Source: Montifringilla adamsi (Eukaryota; Chordata; Aves; Passeriformes; Passeridae). From it: a stretch of 64,000 bases of DNA. Made by a program: the position numbers and the translations under genes. The stretch is taken from positions 10,650,099-10,714,098 of the forward strand of contig JAGGNK010006448.1 in NCBI GenBank assembly GCA_017590115.1, given 5' to 3'. Under the pieces are notes generated by a model. The model was given only the letters and a program-made list of their open reading frames with translations, was not told the DNA's origin and made no database searches. Below, one piece after another: positions 30,998-44,434 of the stretch (its first letter is position 1; every line of letters starts with the position of its first letter).

Positions 30998-33555
30998 CTG
31001 TTTGGTTTTTTTAAATCAGTTTTGTCCTCAGTGTGTTCATTGAGTTGTCTTGGCTTATTGCCCCCTTTGATCACCATCCAAGGCATGGTAGGGCCAAAGT
31101 AAAAGATGCAGGTGCTCATAACAGGGAAGCCAGATGAGGTGTGGGGTAAGAAAGTAAGATGTCCTTCTAGCCTTTTACTACCAGGTAGTAAAAGCTCTTA
31201 CCTGTTGCTCCATCTTAAGGGTTTGCTTTTAGTCCTTTATTAGATTATATGCAGCACAATAGTGAAAAGCATATTTTCTCCTTAGAGGAAATAAACTGTC
31301 AAATACTTCAAATGTTCACTGTATGTACTATTTCATTATTCTAGTTAACTGTTAGATAACTAGTTCACCGCTTCCTTTTAAAAAGGAGAAAATTAGTTAT
31401 GTATAAATTTCTGCTTTTGCATTTCTGTCATTTGTATTGTTTCATGCTCTAGTATAAAGAAATTGTGATTTTGTTTTATTTAATTTTCAAGTGATCTCAT
31501 TAAAGACTTCTCACGTTACTGAAAGATGCAAATATGATGTATACTACATCCTCCTACATATTATGGACAAAAATATTTTAAAAACTTTAATCAAAATATC
31601 TTGAAGGCCTAACTATAACAATATTTATGAACTGGAAATAATTAAAAAACAGGTAAGAAAAAGAGATATTAAAATAATGGAAAATGATAACATATAAAAT
31701 TTTCTTCTGCAATTTAGAACAGTGGGCTGGGAAGCAGAGATATGTAGAAAAGCTGAAAGAGATGGCAAAATCTCTTCTCTTTAAGAAGGCTCCTGCATGA
31801 ATAACAGTAATAAAATGAAATGGGAAAAAAAAACAGAGAATAAAAAGGTATTAGACAGAAGGAATGGTGAAATATGATGCACAACCAAAGTCGTGTGCTT
31901 CCTTGCAATAAATGTGTCCGTTTATTACACAAGGTCAGCTTTAACTGGGATCCTGAAAATAATGCCATTTTTAATATATTTTCATTTCATTGTATCAATG
32001 AAAAAATAGAAAAATAGTTGTGAATACAGGTCAATAGTGCAGAAAGCTCTGTGAAATGCAGCTTCAGCCCATCTCAGAACTGCAGACAATCCTTGTTTCT
32101 TGTGTTTTTGAGGTGCTTAGCAAGGAATTCAGAACCTTAATAGCAGGTTTGAATGATTGCTACTGACAGCAAAACTGAGTGAAGGCATTGCTAAAGGAGC
32201 TGAAAATGAAAACTGTAATTAAATGCACAAGAAAAAAAAGGTTATAACTTAGAAAGAAGTCCTCCCCATCTTCCATATTATTACTACTTTGGGTAATTAA
32301 ATGTTATTTCCTCATAGGTATGCTTTAAAGATCTGAATTGCTCTTTGCATAGATATTAGGGAGAGCTAGAACACAATGACAAGAGTCTGTACACATGAGG
32401 AATTACCATTTTCAGTGAAACTTACCCTAGAAGGATAAAGCACAATTTCTTGCCAAAGCAGACAATGTGCACTCCTGAGTAGTTACATTCACAATCTCTC
32501 CAGAGATGGTTAAGGAGGAAATGGGGATTGCCCATGTTCTGTAGGAATGACCTAGACTATATTGATGCCCTTTTCCACCTAATATTAGCATATTTTCCCT
32601 TCACTTTTTAGAGCCACAATTTCAGCCTGATTTTTAATAGGAAAATTTTTAACATTTCAAGGTTTCATTGAGCCATACACTGTCTTTAAAAGGTTTTTGT
32701 ACAACTGAAATGATGCTACAGCCTTTTAAATTGCAGTAATATTACATTTCATTAACTACAGAGTGCTTCCCAATTAGATATTTTAGTTTGCAGTGTTCTG
32801 TGTTACCTCCTAAATAAACATGAGGTCTTCTGTTACCAGAATGTTGAACGGTAGCAGAGTTCTGAGAGAAGAGTGAGCACAAGGAGGACTGTAATTACAG
32901 CAATTATGGAAAAGTAATTTACTAGTTGTGCAAACTAAACAGCTTTGAAAGAGACTGGATCGACCATAAAAAGTTCAATATTGAAAATAAATATTTTGGA
33001 ATCTCTGAAATGGTTGTAATGTGGATAAGCAAACTGTAAACATTTTGTCTAAAGTGATATATTTTCATTTTAAAGGCCTTTATAACTTTGTTTTTATAAA
33101 AAGACTTAAAGATGTCAAAATTATGCATAGATATGCAGATCTGTCATTTCCCATCTGGTATATACTCAGAGCTTACTAAAAAAAACCAAATAAATACAGC
33201 TGAATTGACATGTCTTTGGGGAAAGAGGATGAAACCCAAACTTTTAAATTTTGAAACAGGTGAAATGATAATTCATTTTAAAGGACATAGGTTAATGCCA
33301 AAGTATGCAGTAATGAATAGAGTTATCTGGAGAGAAATTTGATCAAAAATGTCTCCAAAAATGTAGATGTTATGTTTTAGCCCAAGAATATTCATACTTT
33401 TTTCTCAATGCTTGGTCAAGAGAACAGGGCTTTGTCAGCTGTTTCTGAAGACTCCACAAAATGGGGTTAAGGAAAGCAAAACCGTGTACCCCACATGAAA
33501 TTTCTAAACAGTTTTGCCCCTTCACCAAATATCCTACTCAAATTTTAAAGAGAAG

Positions 33556-33599
33556 TATATAAATATATATAAATATATATAAATATTTGTATATAAATA
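33556..33599 (+). repeat. AAATATATAT decamer repeat
   Basis: Near-perfect tandem units of AAATATATAT at 33561-33580, with degenerate copies on both sides. Confidence 0.88.
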
Positions 33600-34010
33600 G
33601 AAGGATGAAAACAATATGCTACCTGAAGTTTTTTATCAAATCAGGCCCATTTTTGCAGTGGCAAAAGCTAGGGCCATGCTGTGGGTAGCTGTGCTCTGCA
33701 GCATACCTCTGTGCACTCTGCCTTCTGCCAAGGTGCCAGAATACATCTTTGTGCCTTCATCCTTCCTAAGAAAGTCAGAAGTTAGGAAAAAGACCTTTAT
33801 ATTTGCAGTCCATCCCAGATGGAGATGTTGCACAGACTGGCTGCTTCCCCACAGCCTCAGGGACTCTCCAGCATCTCACATTTAAGCAACACACTTGCAG
33901 TTAAAATGGCAGCATTTAGATCTCGCTTGCCTGTCAAGGCAGAGCAGCTCAAGACCTAATGTAATTGAGTGGATAATAGCAGCAATATTTCTCTGATCTG
34001 ATTCCTGAGA

Positions 34011-34300
34011 ATGGATGTTCTGACTATCAGTTATTACCTGCACTTTGTGATTTTACATTCACATTTGTCTCTGAATAATAGCATCCATTACATGCGCTGG
34101 CTGTATTCTGAAGTCAAATTAAGCCACATGGCAATTGTATGTTCCATTACTTTGTAGTAAGTCACAGCATTTAATTGCATTTTCACAATACCAAGTCATT
34201 ACAAGCAAGTAAGAAGCAAATAACAAGGCCTGAATAAGCATTTACAGTCATTCAAGCTTTGAGGACCATTACATGAGAAACTGTCACTTATGCTTTGCAG
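34011..34300. promoter_or_regulatory. Candidate conserved non-coding block
   Basis: A smooth, repeat-free stretch rich in words such as CATTTAATTGCATTT, CATTACATG and GCAATTGTATG. This texture is common in vertebrate developmental enhancers. No alignment is available, so this is a pattern impression only. Confidence 0.22.
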
Positions 34301-35318
34301 GGAGAAAGTTAAGACTTCTGTCTATGAGTTAAATGCTTGAAAACTAAAGGGCTGGGCCAAAGCTATTATAGAAAATAAACTGCTTCTGTAACAACCCTGC
34401 TGCTGTAAATGCTTCTTTTTATATGAAGCATTTGACTTAAATGGATTGCAGTTACTCTTGACAGTATGAAAGAAGATGCCCTAAAACATTTTAAAAAGCT
34501 CTTGTATTCCACCTTTAAAGCTTTGGTGTATTAACTTGGCAGAAAATGGCTTATAAGAAAACCTTATATGAATGACAAAGCTGAAGACGTCTGTATGCTG
34601 GGGAAAGAATACATCACTTTGTCATCACTTTGTCAGTGGGAAAGAACACAGGTATCAGCTGGGGCTCATAAAATAAAGACAGAGGATGCAAAAGGATAAA
34701 ATATCATAACCCTTGGTCTTTTATTTTGTTACATGTCCAGAAATTTTTCACTCTTGTTTATAACACATGCTTTTCTGTGAAAAAAGGAAAATAAGGAAAA
34801 AAATTGCCTATTTGTACCTTGCTAAAAATTCTCATTCAATACATCTGATTTCTTAATTGCTTCTTTCTGTAACAATCGGTGTGGAAGTACCAAGCAAGGC
34901 TCTGCAGAAATCTAGCAGGTATTTGTATGCAGCACCAAGAGATCCTACTTAATGAGATTTGCAGTATAATGTTGCTGGATTTCACTGGAGTTAGATTCTA
35001 TACCATAGAAGGTAAAATGCAGTTATAAAATGCATAGGATGACTCAAAGCATTTATGATTATTTCAGAATAGAAATTCTTGTGTTGTCTTTAATGTATAT
35101 GTGTCTTATTTAGTTTATTTGCTTTGAACTAACTTCATTTATATAAAAAACTATTCTACTACAAGAATTGTTTTCTAATTAAACTTAAATAAAAATATAC
35201 ACCAGGAAGATAAGCCCAGCTCTATAGCAGAAATAATCTTAAGCTTTTTATGAAAACACATAAGCATAAACAAATCTCCTTTCATATCCCAAAATTTTAT
35301 CATTATGTTCAGAATACC

Positions 35319-35345
35319 CTCCCTAAGTACTATTTACTTAGGGAG
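35319..35345. repeat. 11-bp perfect hairpin
   Basis: CTCCCTAAGTA at 35319-35329 and TACTTAGGGAG at 35335-35345 pair exactly around CTATT. Short, with no T-rich tail and no neighbouring gene. Confidence 0.85.
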
Positions 35346-37740
35346 TAAGTAAATATTCCATTTTTTTCCAGACGTCTGGGGCTCAACAGGCCAAAGGTAT
35401 CCATAATAAAGTAGAATTTGAATTTCTCTTGAAGAACCTGAAAAACAACCCCATTATTGGCAGCCTCTTCTAATGTTTAATGAGCTTTTATTGATAGGTT
35501 TCTGTGATGGAAGCAAGTGAAAAGGATTACTATGAGTTGTTTTTGTAGACAATACTTTTGCATAAAATTCTGATGCATTTTAAGTCAACTGAAAAATAAG
35601 ACACAAGTTCTTGCAGTGGAGAATTAGAAGATATTGTCATTTTCTATTTCTTCCTTCAGCAGGAGATTTATTCCATAAAATCTTATTAGAACCACTAAAA
35701 TAAAGATAATTTTCATGTTTAATTTGTTGTAGAAAGCGCAAACAGTAATATGCCTTTGTATCATTTTACATTCAATTTTTTCCAAAACATTTATTTTCTT
35801 AACAATGCTGAAGTGTATGTACCAAAAATTGCAGGAAGCTGTTGCAAGGTTAGTTTGAGGGTGACTAAACAAACATTCATTTGTTGGATAAATTATAAGG
35901 AATAAATTGAGTCAGGTTATTAGGAGACATATATGAAGGTGAAAAAATTCTGATGAGGTTTAGAGAGGTATAAAGTTGATGAGCTGGAAAAATGCAGAAT
36001 GCTCTGGTAAATGCTAGCAGGAAGGGATGAGGACAGACTGTGAATGTTAGTGTAAACTGAAAGAAATACAGTCTGATTTGGATAATAGGAGACCAGAAAT
36101 CAAAAGCAAACAATTTAGCTCAGTGTTGAATAACTTGTCACTATGATGAACAAATCTTTAAAAGGATAGCTGTGACTCTGAAGGTCACAGTTCATCTGGG
36201 ATAAAGGAACTCACTGCTTTGATTGGAGTTAACTCTGATTATTTCCATCTTTTTTAGGCTGGACAGGTTACTTCTGCTCCTTCTCCCAGACAGATTTTAA
36301 GAGCCAAAAAGTCTGCTGCTTTCTTTTCACATAGGAAAGTCTACCAAATGACAACTTCCCAGCAGCCTGGGAGAGGTCAGAGTTCTGCGTGGCTCTGAGG
36401 GTGAGGAGGGCAATGCTGCAAGCCCAGATTGCCTCCCATCCCAGTCTAGCAAGTAAGTCACACACCTGCAGATGGAAAGCATTTTCAGTCCAGCAACATA
36501 GACCATACAGGGCAGGAGACATGTGAAAAACTCAAAATGTGGACGAAATTAAGGCTTTTACAGAATTTGTGGATGACCTAAGTAAAAAAGTCTATCTGTA
36601 TACTGAAAACATAATCAGATTAAGTAGCATGAGGGGGATGATACCCAGGTGATGCAGTAACGAGGCAAATTAGAGACAGAATATTATTTCTAAACTATTT
36701 ATACAGTAAACATGTGGGGGAAAGATTTTGCTTTCTAATGCAATTATGAGTTATCTTCCTTGACATCGAATTATCTGCTTGTGGAATAAAATTTTTACCA
36801 AAAAAATGAATGATAAGAACAGCAGCATTTACAAGAAGATTAAAGCATTACAAAGGCATATAAACAATCAGGCAAAAACCTTTCTTTCTATAGAGTCAAG
36901 GTAGAAGATTTGAATATAGGAAATTCACACTGGTTGAAAAAGAGATTTCTTATACATTTCAGACTTGGTCAAGTTCATAAGAGTCACAAGCAGTTTCCTC
37001 AAGGGCTTATTCTCTCTAATGGAATTTTACTGAAGATTGATTACACTACCTTAATAATTAGAAGGTCTTAATAAGCGGTTTACCTTTGATAAATAGAATT
37101 GCTAGAAACTACCGTACTCCTGTAGTAAGCTAATAAGGTTGAAGTGTCAAGTTTTAGAATGCATTTTAATCTTGGTGTTACATGGTAATTAAAGGTAATT
37201 AATAATCCAGAAATAATCACCAGAGAAAACTTCAATCCCTTTTCCTTGTTTAAGAAATTCTTTACAAAGGGTAGATGAGGAAAAGAGAGTTTCCCTCATT
37301 TTTAATCTGCCACTGGGAAGAGGGAAATGAGCAATAAGACCAAGGGCTGGACACTGAAAGCTCTCTGGAGGAGCAGGGAGTGCAGGGAGACCCAGAGGCA
37401 GCAGGGCCATGGGCTGAATCTACACACTCCCACATTACAGAGCTGTGGTGCCATGAAGCACCTCCACTTCTACGAAGTAGCTGAGCTGCTGCCAGGATGA
37501 AAAACCGCACTTGATGTGCAGACTGTGCCACAGACTCTCAGCTTCTTCTTAAGGTGACATATCTGCCTTTCTAATTTTAAAGAAGTAGAAGAAAATATTC
37601 ATCATCCTGTAGCTGTGTAAAATAAAAGTAGTCTCCTTCCTCACAGCCACACCAGGTCTCTTGTGCAGTTCATAAAGCAGGTAGTCACCTTTTGCAGTAA
37701 TACAATATGTCTTAAATATTGAGTGAAGAAAGAATCCCTT

Positions 37741-37960
37741 GCAGGGTAATTAAATATGCTAATTCCCCTCGGTGTCCCAAAGGGATTGATTATGCCTCTT
37801 AGGTGGGCAAATTTCATTTGCTTTATTTAAAAGCAGATGCAGTATAATCAATGCTAAATTTCCTGATTAACCATAAAAGCCCTGTTTGAATAAGTGATTC
37901 TTGGCATTTTAATGGGTTCTGATATAACTACAGTGTGTAAGCAGGGTACATTAATACCAT
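37741..37960. promoter_or_regulatory. Candidate conserved non-coding block with homeodomain/POU words
   Basis: TAATTA lies at 37747-37752 and the octamer-like ATGCTAAT at 37756-37763. A non-repetitive stretch follows with GATTGATTATG, CAAATTTCATTTGC and CTGATTAACC. Such clustering is typical of developmental enhancers. No conservation data are available here. Confidence 0.25.
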
Positions 37961-40519
37961 AGGACTGGAAGCATAGTGTGATATGGGTAAAAATGGTTCC
38001 TGTTTTGTAAAAATGTTAATATCCTGTGTAGATGACCTTGCACCTCCTTTCACATGTATTTTAGCTCAAGGCAGCAAGTGAAATTTAAAGCCTAACTACA
38101 AATAACAGTGTGTCAGAAAAAGTAATTTTGATTTGTGAGGAATCAAAGTGGGATTTTATGTCATTATGAACATGGATATATAATTACATGTCTTAAAAGC
38201 TAAACTGTGCAACAAAGATAAGGTAGCAAACATAAAAAGAAGTAGACAGCATTACAGTTTCACTAAATATGTATACAAAATATGTGCATAGCGCAACCCA
38301 CGCAGAGAGTTCCCTAAATCTTTGGGATTTGTGGGCAAGCAAGGCAACTCACTTTGCAGGTGGAAGGTCACATAAAAACAGTTTCAATAACAACATTTTA
38401 TTTTAAAAGCTTGCTAAATTTTTTTCTTTTAACATTGCTGAGATATACTCTGGGTGGCATGACTGAAATACAGCAGCGCACGTTGCTGTAAAAGTTGTTT
38501 TGCCACTTGTTTGGGATGACCTACATAACTCACGGGTGACGTGGTGGCAATAAAACCTTTATGGCTCTCTGCTCCATTACTGATTCCAGCCGTATGCTGA
38601 TACCTGCACTTGTGTGCACTGTAAAGCACAGGCCTGGCGTAACCTTAATGAGACAAATGTCAGTGGAACTCAACAATAGCGACAAACTTCGCCAACATCA
38701 AATCTGCAAACTTCTGTTTCACACTGTAAAGTCAGCTGGAAGAAGAGGTGAGTACAAATAGCTAAGAGCAGTCTGGCCCTTGCACGGAGTGATGTGTTTA
38801 GGTAGACTGTCTTAAGCATTTTGTCTGCTCTTGCTTCTCCTACAAACCCTTATGGCATTGCAGATAGATTGCATATTTTAAAATAAAATATTTCAAATGT
38901 TAGCAGTCCTGTTTCCATTCTCACAGTAAAACTGATCCCAGGAACATGAGGCATTAGAAGTGCTGACCTAAAGCGTGGCTTATGGAAATACTGAGAAGCA
39001 AGGATCTTTGATTCTCCATCCTCGCCACTGAAGTGGCTGCAGGAAGAAAACTTGCCTTCCCTAGAAAGTGAATCTGTGGTGTGGCAGAACACATGCAGCC
39101 CCATCTTGTCCTTCATAGCACTCCAGAGCCTCATTTATCATAGACGCATTTGAGAACTGAATGGAATTATTTTTATAGGTTTTTTTAATAAACATTTGTT
39201 AGTTCATTGCAACTTCCCAGAAATGTTTTCTGGGAAGATGCGACTTTGCTTTAAACTTCACCAGTGTGCGTTCTCTCAGGAGCACTATATCAGATATGAG
39301 GGACTGAAGTCCATCATTTGTAGAGGCACTTAATAACATGGTGGTTTTGTTTTGTTTTTTTTTTGGTGAAAAGTGACATGCAATTTCAGGACAAACACAA
39401 TATGGAGTGATGAAATTTTTGAAATAATTAAATTTTACACATTATGAGGAATTGATTTTCTATGCATTCTAGTTACCTCTCCTCAAACTGTCCCAGGAGG
39501 AACTGATTAGTAAGGGTAGAGTTTTTACAATGAGGGATTTCCTTGCCAGTAGCATGATGATGAATGTCCTTCTAAGTGGATGCATCTTTAATTAGAAGTG
39601 AATAAGTGAAGAAAATAACCATTTCTGGAGCACTTAAAATGGCTTGTTTCAATATCTGTGTGTTTATACCATAAAGCACCTTAGCTAGTGCTGTCACTTC
39701 TTACTCAGTACATACTTAATGAGACAGGCAATCAGAGGAATGGCGCAGCAGCAATATGCTTCATCAAGGTTATCAAGAAAAGTTAAGGAAAAGAAACCTG
39801 ACTAAAGTAATTGTGCATCTGTTAACACACCACAGTTCCAAAGACTCTATGCCTTTTATCTTGTACAAATATTGGTAGAAGAGTAATTTATCATTACTAA
39901 AGGGAAAAGGGACAGAGCTGATTTGGAAACCTGGAGAGCAATAGTGACCTAGACTATAGGTAGGGTCTTGTTTTGGCCTTTTCATATCTTCATTTAAGTA
40001 TGTGGTTAGATTAGGGATCCTTGCTGTCCTACTGGCTCAGTCTTAGTTATTTAGACCATCAGTTTTCAAGGCCAGCATGTAATCTAAGTAGAACGTGCCC
40101 AACCATGCCATGAACTCATTTATTTCTTCTTCTGCTAGCATGTGTACGTACTACTAGTCAGAATCATGTTTTTCCAGAAAATTAAAACAGTAAGGAACTG
40201 ATAAAGTTGGTCTTCTAATTTTATGATTTTGTGCACACCCATATTGCATCTTTGGACTGTGGCATAACTCATGTTCAGTGGGATGTCACACAAATAGGAT
40301 TAATGGAAAATAATGCCTTAGCAGAAGTAAAGAATTGCTGTATTTCCTAATTGTAGTTGAATCAGAAATAATAGTGAAATGATTAAGTGCATGCCTTCAT
40401 CTTAGGCACACAGTTTTTCTTTTCAGAAAAATTATGCAAACACTTTTCATAAAATGGATGCTGGTATGCCTCCTCTTCCCCATTTACTACTTGTTATAAT
40501 TCCTTTTAAGGTAAGGGAC

Positions 40520-41252
40520 TGTGGTGGGTTAACCTCAGCCAGCAGCCAGACCCCCACTCAGACTCTGTCTCACTCCCCCTCCTTTTCAGGACTCAGGATG
40601 TGAGGCAAAAGTTCAAGGGTCAAGACAAAGACAGGCATATTGCTTATCAATTACTATCATGGACAAAACTCAAATGTAGAAAATTAAATTAATTTACTGA
40701 TAAGTAAAATAGGTTTCAAAGGAATCAAAGAGAAACATTTAAACAACACTTTTCTTTCCCACATTCTGCTCCACTCCAGACTCCAAACTCCTCTACTGCC
40801 CCCACCCCCGAGGAGCACAGGAGGAGTGGGGAGGGGCTATGTTCCATGTAAAAGTTTTGATCTCTGCCCATACCTCCCTTTCATGTGGTTTGCCTGCTTC
40901 AGTGTGGAATCTTCATGAGCTACAGCCCTTCAAGAAAAAGCCTTCTCCAGTGTGGGTATCCTCCATGGACTGCAGGGGACTTTGCCCCAATGCTTGGAGC
41001 ACATTCTTCCCATTCTCCTTTTCTGGCCTTGACCTCTGCAGAGCTGTTTTTCCCTTTGCCTAACTGGCATTTTTAGCCCTCCCTAAATCTGCCTTACCCG
41101 AGGTTCAGCAATCATAGCTGAGGGGTTCAGCTGTGCCCTGCAGTGGGCTGGTTGAAGACAGCTGTGTCTGGCACGGGGCAGCCCCTGGGCACTTTACACA
41201 GAAGCCACTGCTGTCACCACCACCAGCACAACCTCAACGCCTACAGCCACTG
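40520..41252 (+). mobile_element. Avian endogenous retrovirus LTR, ERVL-like family (probable)
   Basis: Begins TGTGGTGGGTTAACCTCAGC and continues AGCAGCCAGACCCCCACTC, the usual opening of a large avian LTR family. Next come an AT-rich AATTAAATTAATTTACTGAT section and several diverged modules built on CTCCAGTGTGGGTATCCTCCA and GGACTGCAGGGGAC. It ends with the GCACGGGGCAGCCCCTGGG and CACAGAAGCCACTGCTGTCA tail. No internal retroviral sequence was seen, so it is solo or a remnant. The left end is firm. The right end is set by resemblance to the family's tail, and I found no clear target duplication. Confidence 0.75.
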
Positions 41253-42280
41253 TAGGTATAAAGCTGGTGAGTCTACTTTAGCATGTAGTTTTCCTCAGTG
41301 TTCTGTATAATCAATGGAGACAGATGGGCATCTCTAAGGAGTAATTCAAGTCTTGGGGAATCACACACCAGAGGTATGCATGTCTCTCCTCTTTTTCTAT
41401 AATACTGCAATCATTTCTTTTAAATTGAACAAAGTAGATCTCCAGAGCAGAGTACACAACACCTTCCGAGATCTATTTATCCCTTGTACATATTCAATGA
41501 AACAAAAAAAACAAAGAATTACAGACACTGAACTAGTTGACACAAATATGCCACCAAGCTACCTTAATCAAACATAGTTATATCTTTTTATTTGCTTTAA
41601 ATTTGCCTAAAGGTGCCATAAAATAAAAACACGTATGCAGTGGAGGGTATTTGTAATACTAGCAGGGATGCCAAACAGGCTGTAAAAAAAACCATGTAAT
41701 AGTTTTCAAAGCACTGAGCCATATTAGCATGGATTACCACATTTGTTTGAAAACCCATGGCAGGAACCATTGTAAGTGATTGGTATATCACCCCTTATTA
41801 CATTGCTTGTTTTTTTCAGCAAAGTAAGCATTGCACAAAAATAAAAACACTTTGTTGCATATTGCAATTTCCCACAAAAGCAAATTGTTAAACAAGATGA
41901 GGAGGTCATTGTGTGCAATACGGAAAATACAATAGTTGCCTGCTCATAGTTTGCAGTCCAGGTGCTTTTTAATGAGCACACTATGGAATGCTGTTGTGGT
42001 TGAACAGAAGGAGTTCGTATTCACTTTTTTTTTTCTTATTTGAAAAAGAAGCAACTAAATATAAAAGCATAAAGGATATTTAGAAAGTTGCAAAATGAGA
42101 AGTATCAAGCCACTTGTCATCAGAACCTAAGCTGTTCATACCATCTGATTTTTCCCAAAATTTTTCATCACAAACTTCTTTCCAGAGGAGAGACTCATGT
42201 TGTTCAGGGTGTGGGGGCCAATATGACCAGGGACAGCCTGTAGCAGCCCTGCTTGATTTGCTTTACAATATAAATCTTAG

Positions 42281-42560
42281 TAAGTAATTTAAAGGAAAGA
42301 CGCATTTTTAATAGGTGTGCTAAGTATGTTAATGTTGCAATAATTGCACTAATTCACAGATTTTGGTGCATCAGAGCTGTTCTGATAGGATTTAACCAAC
42401 CAAGTTCAAATGCAGTAGCTGTGTCTTCACGTAATGGCGGTAATTTGCATTCAGTAAAGTTGTGTCCAGGCTAATAATCCCCACAAAAAGCATGGTGTGA
42501 TGCTGAATGAATATTAATATCTAGCATCCAGACTCAAACTGACCTCAGTTTGAGGCACCA
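42281..42560. promoter_or_regulatory. Candidate conserved non-coding block with octamer and bicoid-type sites
   Basis: Contains the reverse octamer ATTTGCAT (42443-42450), TAATCC (42475-42480) and a CpG-bearing ACGTAATGGCGG. A perfect 10-bp inverted repeat at 42533-42554 closes the block. It is free of transposon signatures. Suggestive of an enhancer but unproven. Confidence 0.27.
42533..42554. repeat. 10-bp perfect inverted repeat with 2-base spacer
   Basis: CTCAAACTGA (42533-42542) and TCAGTTTGAG (42545-42554) are exact complements separated by CC. A near-palindrome this tight could be a dimeric protein-binding site or a cruciform seed. Confidence 0.9.
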
Positions 42561-44387
42561 AATGGAAGAAAGCAGTAACAGCAAATAAAAAATTAAGGGT
42601 AGGTTCTAGGTTGATCCCCTTTTAAGTGTTTCTTTCTATCCCAGTAACTAGATCTGTCTTTTCCCTGTGTGAAGTGCCAAAACAGTGAATTGAGTTTCTG
42701 ATTTAAAAAAGATTCAGCACCCATGGTTTTGTGGTGAATACAGATTTTGATCTCAGTTCCACCAAGGTCTTTTTTCCCATTCAGCTCTGGAAGCTCACTG
42801 AAAATTTTAATTTATCTGCAGGTGGCAATTTCCCCATCATCCTGTCCAAAAAGTCTGTAAACCAGCATTTTTTTTCAGGTTTCCACATGGTGTCTTCAGA
42901 TCCCAAGTACTTATTTTGATATCTCCACAAAAGAAATAAAGACCATACACAAATTCAGCTCACTTTACTAGGACATGAGATATTGTATGTTATCAAAAAA
43001 CACATAGGATCAATTCATAGGAGAAAACTGATGGCCATTAAGTAAAAAAAATCCCATCACTCCTGAATCAGGAAGTCTCAGAGTCAGACATCACTCAAGA
43101 CTGAAATACTCTCCAGAAAGTGTTATGATATTTACAAAGACTATATATTTATATCACTACAGGCTTTGCCTGTCCTCACAGACTGTCCTGTTGGCTTCCC
43201 AAGGTCAGAGACAGGATGCAAGCTTACAGTCTGATCTGAACATCCTTCTGTTCATCACGTTTGAAAGAAATGTATCATGTCAGAAGACATGCCTGGCAGT
43301 CAGGTGGTCCTAAATTATAACCCTTCATTTACTGCTGAGCCCATATGTTGCCCACAAAGACTTTGTCTCTGTTCCTCCAGCTGTGAAATACATAATGTCA
43401 TATTGGAGATTAAATGATTGGTAACAGTCTTCCAGATTCTTGAGTGATGGGCTGAAAAGCTTGTAAAGGCTGACTTATAATTTCACAAAAAATATTAAAC
43501 CACTTTCTGAGGAAGTATCTTGAGCAATATCCATTGCTCACATTAGATGAAAGAGGTCTGCTTTGGGAAAAACAATGTGCGGGTATGGCATTAAAAATGG
43601 TCACACGACATGTGCACAGAGGGCAGCAACAGATTTAAAATTTTATGGGTTACTTTAATTATAAAATTTCCTGGTTTTCAAGTTTTTGCCTTTGCAGCTT
43701 TAATACTTTATAACATATTCTTATAAAAGCAGAAAATTCACATAGAACCATGCCTTTAGAGTGTTGCAGAGAGATTTTAGAATCAACACATGTAAATGCA
43801 GGGAGAACAACCATTTTTTCAAGCGTGGTAGCATGGGTCAGTACACCATACTTAGGCCAATGGTGTACCTCTATTTATCCTTTTCAACCATTTACGTGAC
43901 AGCTACAGATATGTCTTATATCCTGCAGATGCTTGATACTACCTCCTGAATAAGGAAGGAAAGGTAAAATTAAATTATGGTATAAGTAAAACTTACACCA
44001 GGCTGTTTTCTCTGACCTGAGCAGTAAACAAATATCGTTCTAGCAAGGTCACAAAGCTGGCCTTTATGTTTAAAACTAAGGAAATGTTTTGTTAGATAAG
44101 TCTGCTCTTTTCTTTAAACATAGCCCCTCCAACTCACTTTTCTTCATTCCTTTGGAAAGCTGTAAACCCTGCTGTCCCATGTTGCCCATGTTGCATACCT
44201 CCTTTGTATCACTACTAGTGCTTCATTGGCTATCCTATCCAGAATGGTCGCTTTCTCTCTTTTTTTCCCCCCTCTCTTCACTTTGCTTGCAGGTGTTCTA
44301 CTACAGTCTCCATGTGCACCTTTCGTATCTGTAAAATGTGTAAAATGAATTTCAAATACAATTCTGGAAAGGACCACTGGATTTTGG

Positions 44388-44434
44388 AACCACTGTCCTA
44401 AAATCACTGGCAAACCACTGTCCTAAAATCACTG
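44388..44434 (+). repeat. 22-bp direct repeat, period 25
   Basis: AACCACTGTCCTAAAATCAC plus TG occurs at 44388-44409 and 44413-44434 without mismatch. Confidence 0.93.

Larger units (their letters stand above)
29586..40519. other. GPC6 intron, long stretch
   Basis: Eleven kilobases with no recognised transposon or gene. There is a run of 25 T at 30973-30997, a TATAAA-type decamer repeat at 33.56-33.6 kb and a small hairpin at 35.32 kb. Two blocks (about 34.0-34.3 and 37.74-37.96 kb) look like conserved non-coding DNA. The section near 29.7-30.4 kb is GC-richer but unidentified. Confidence 0.55.
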
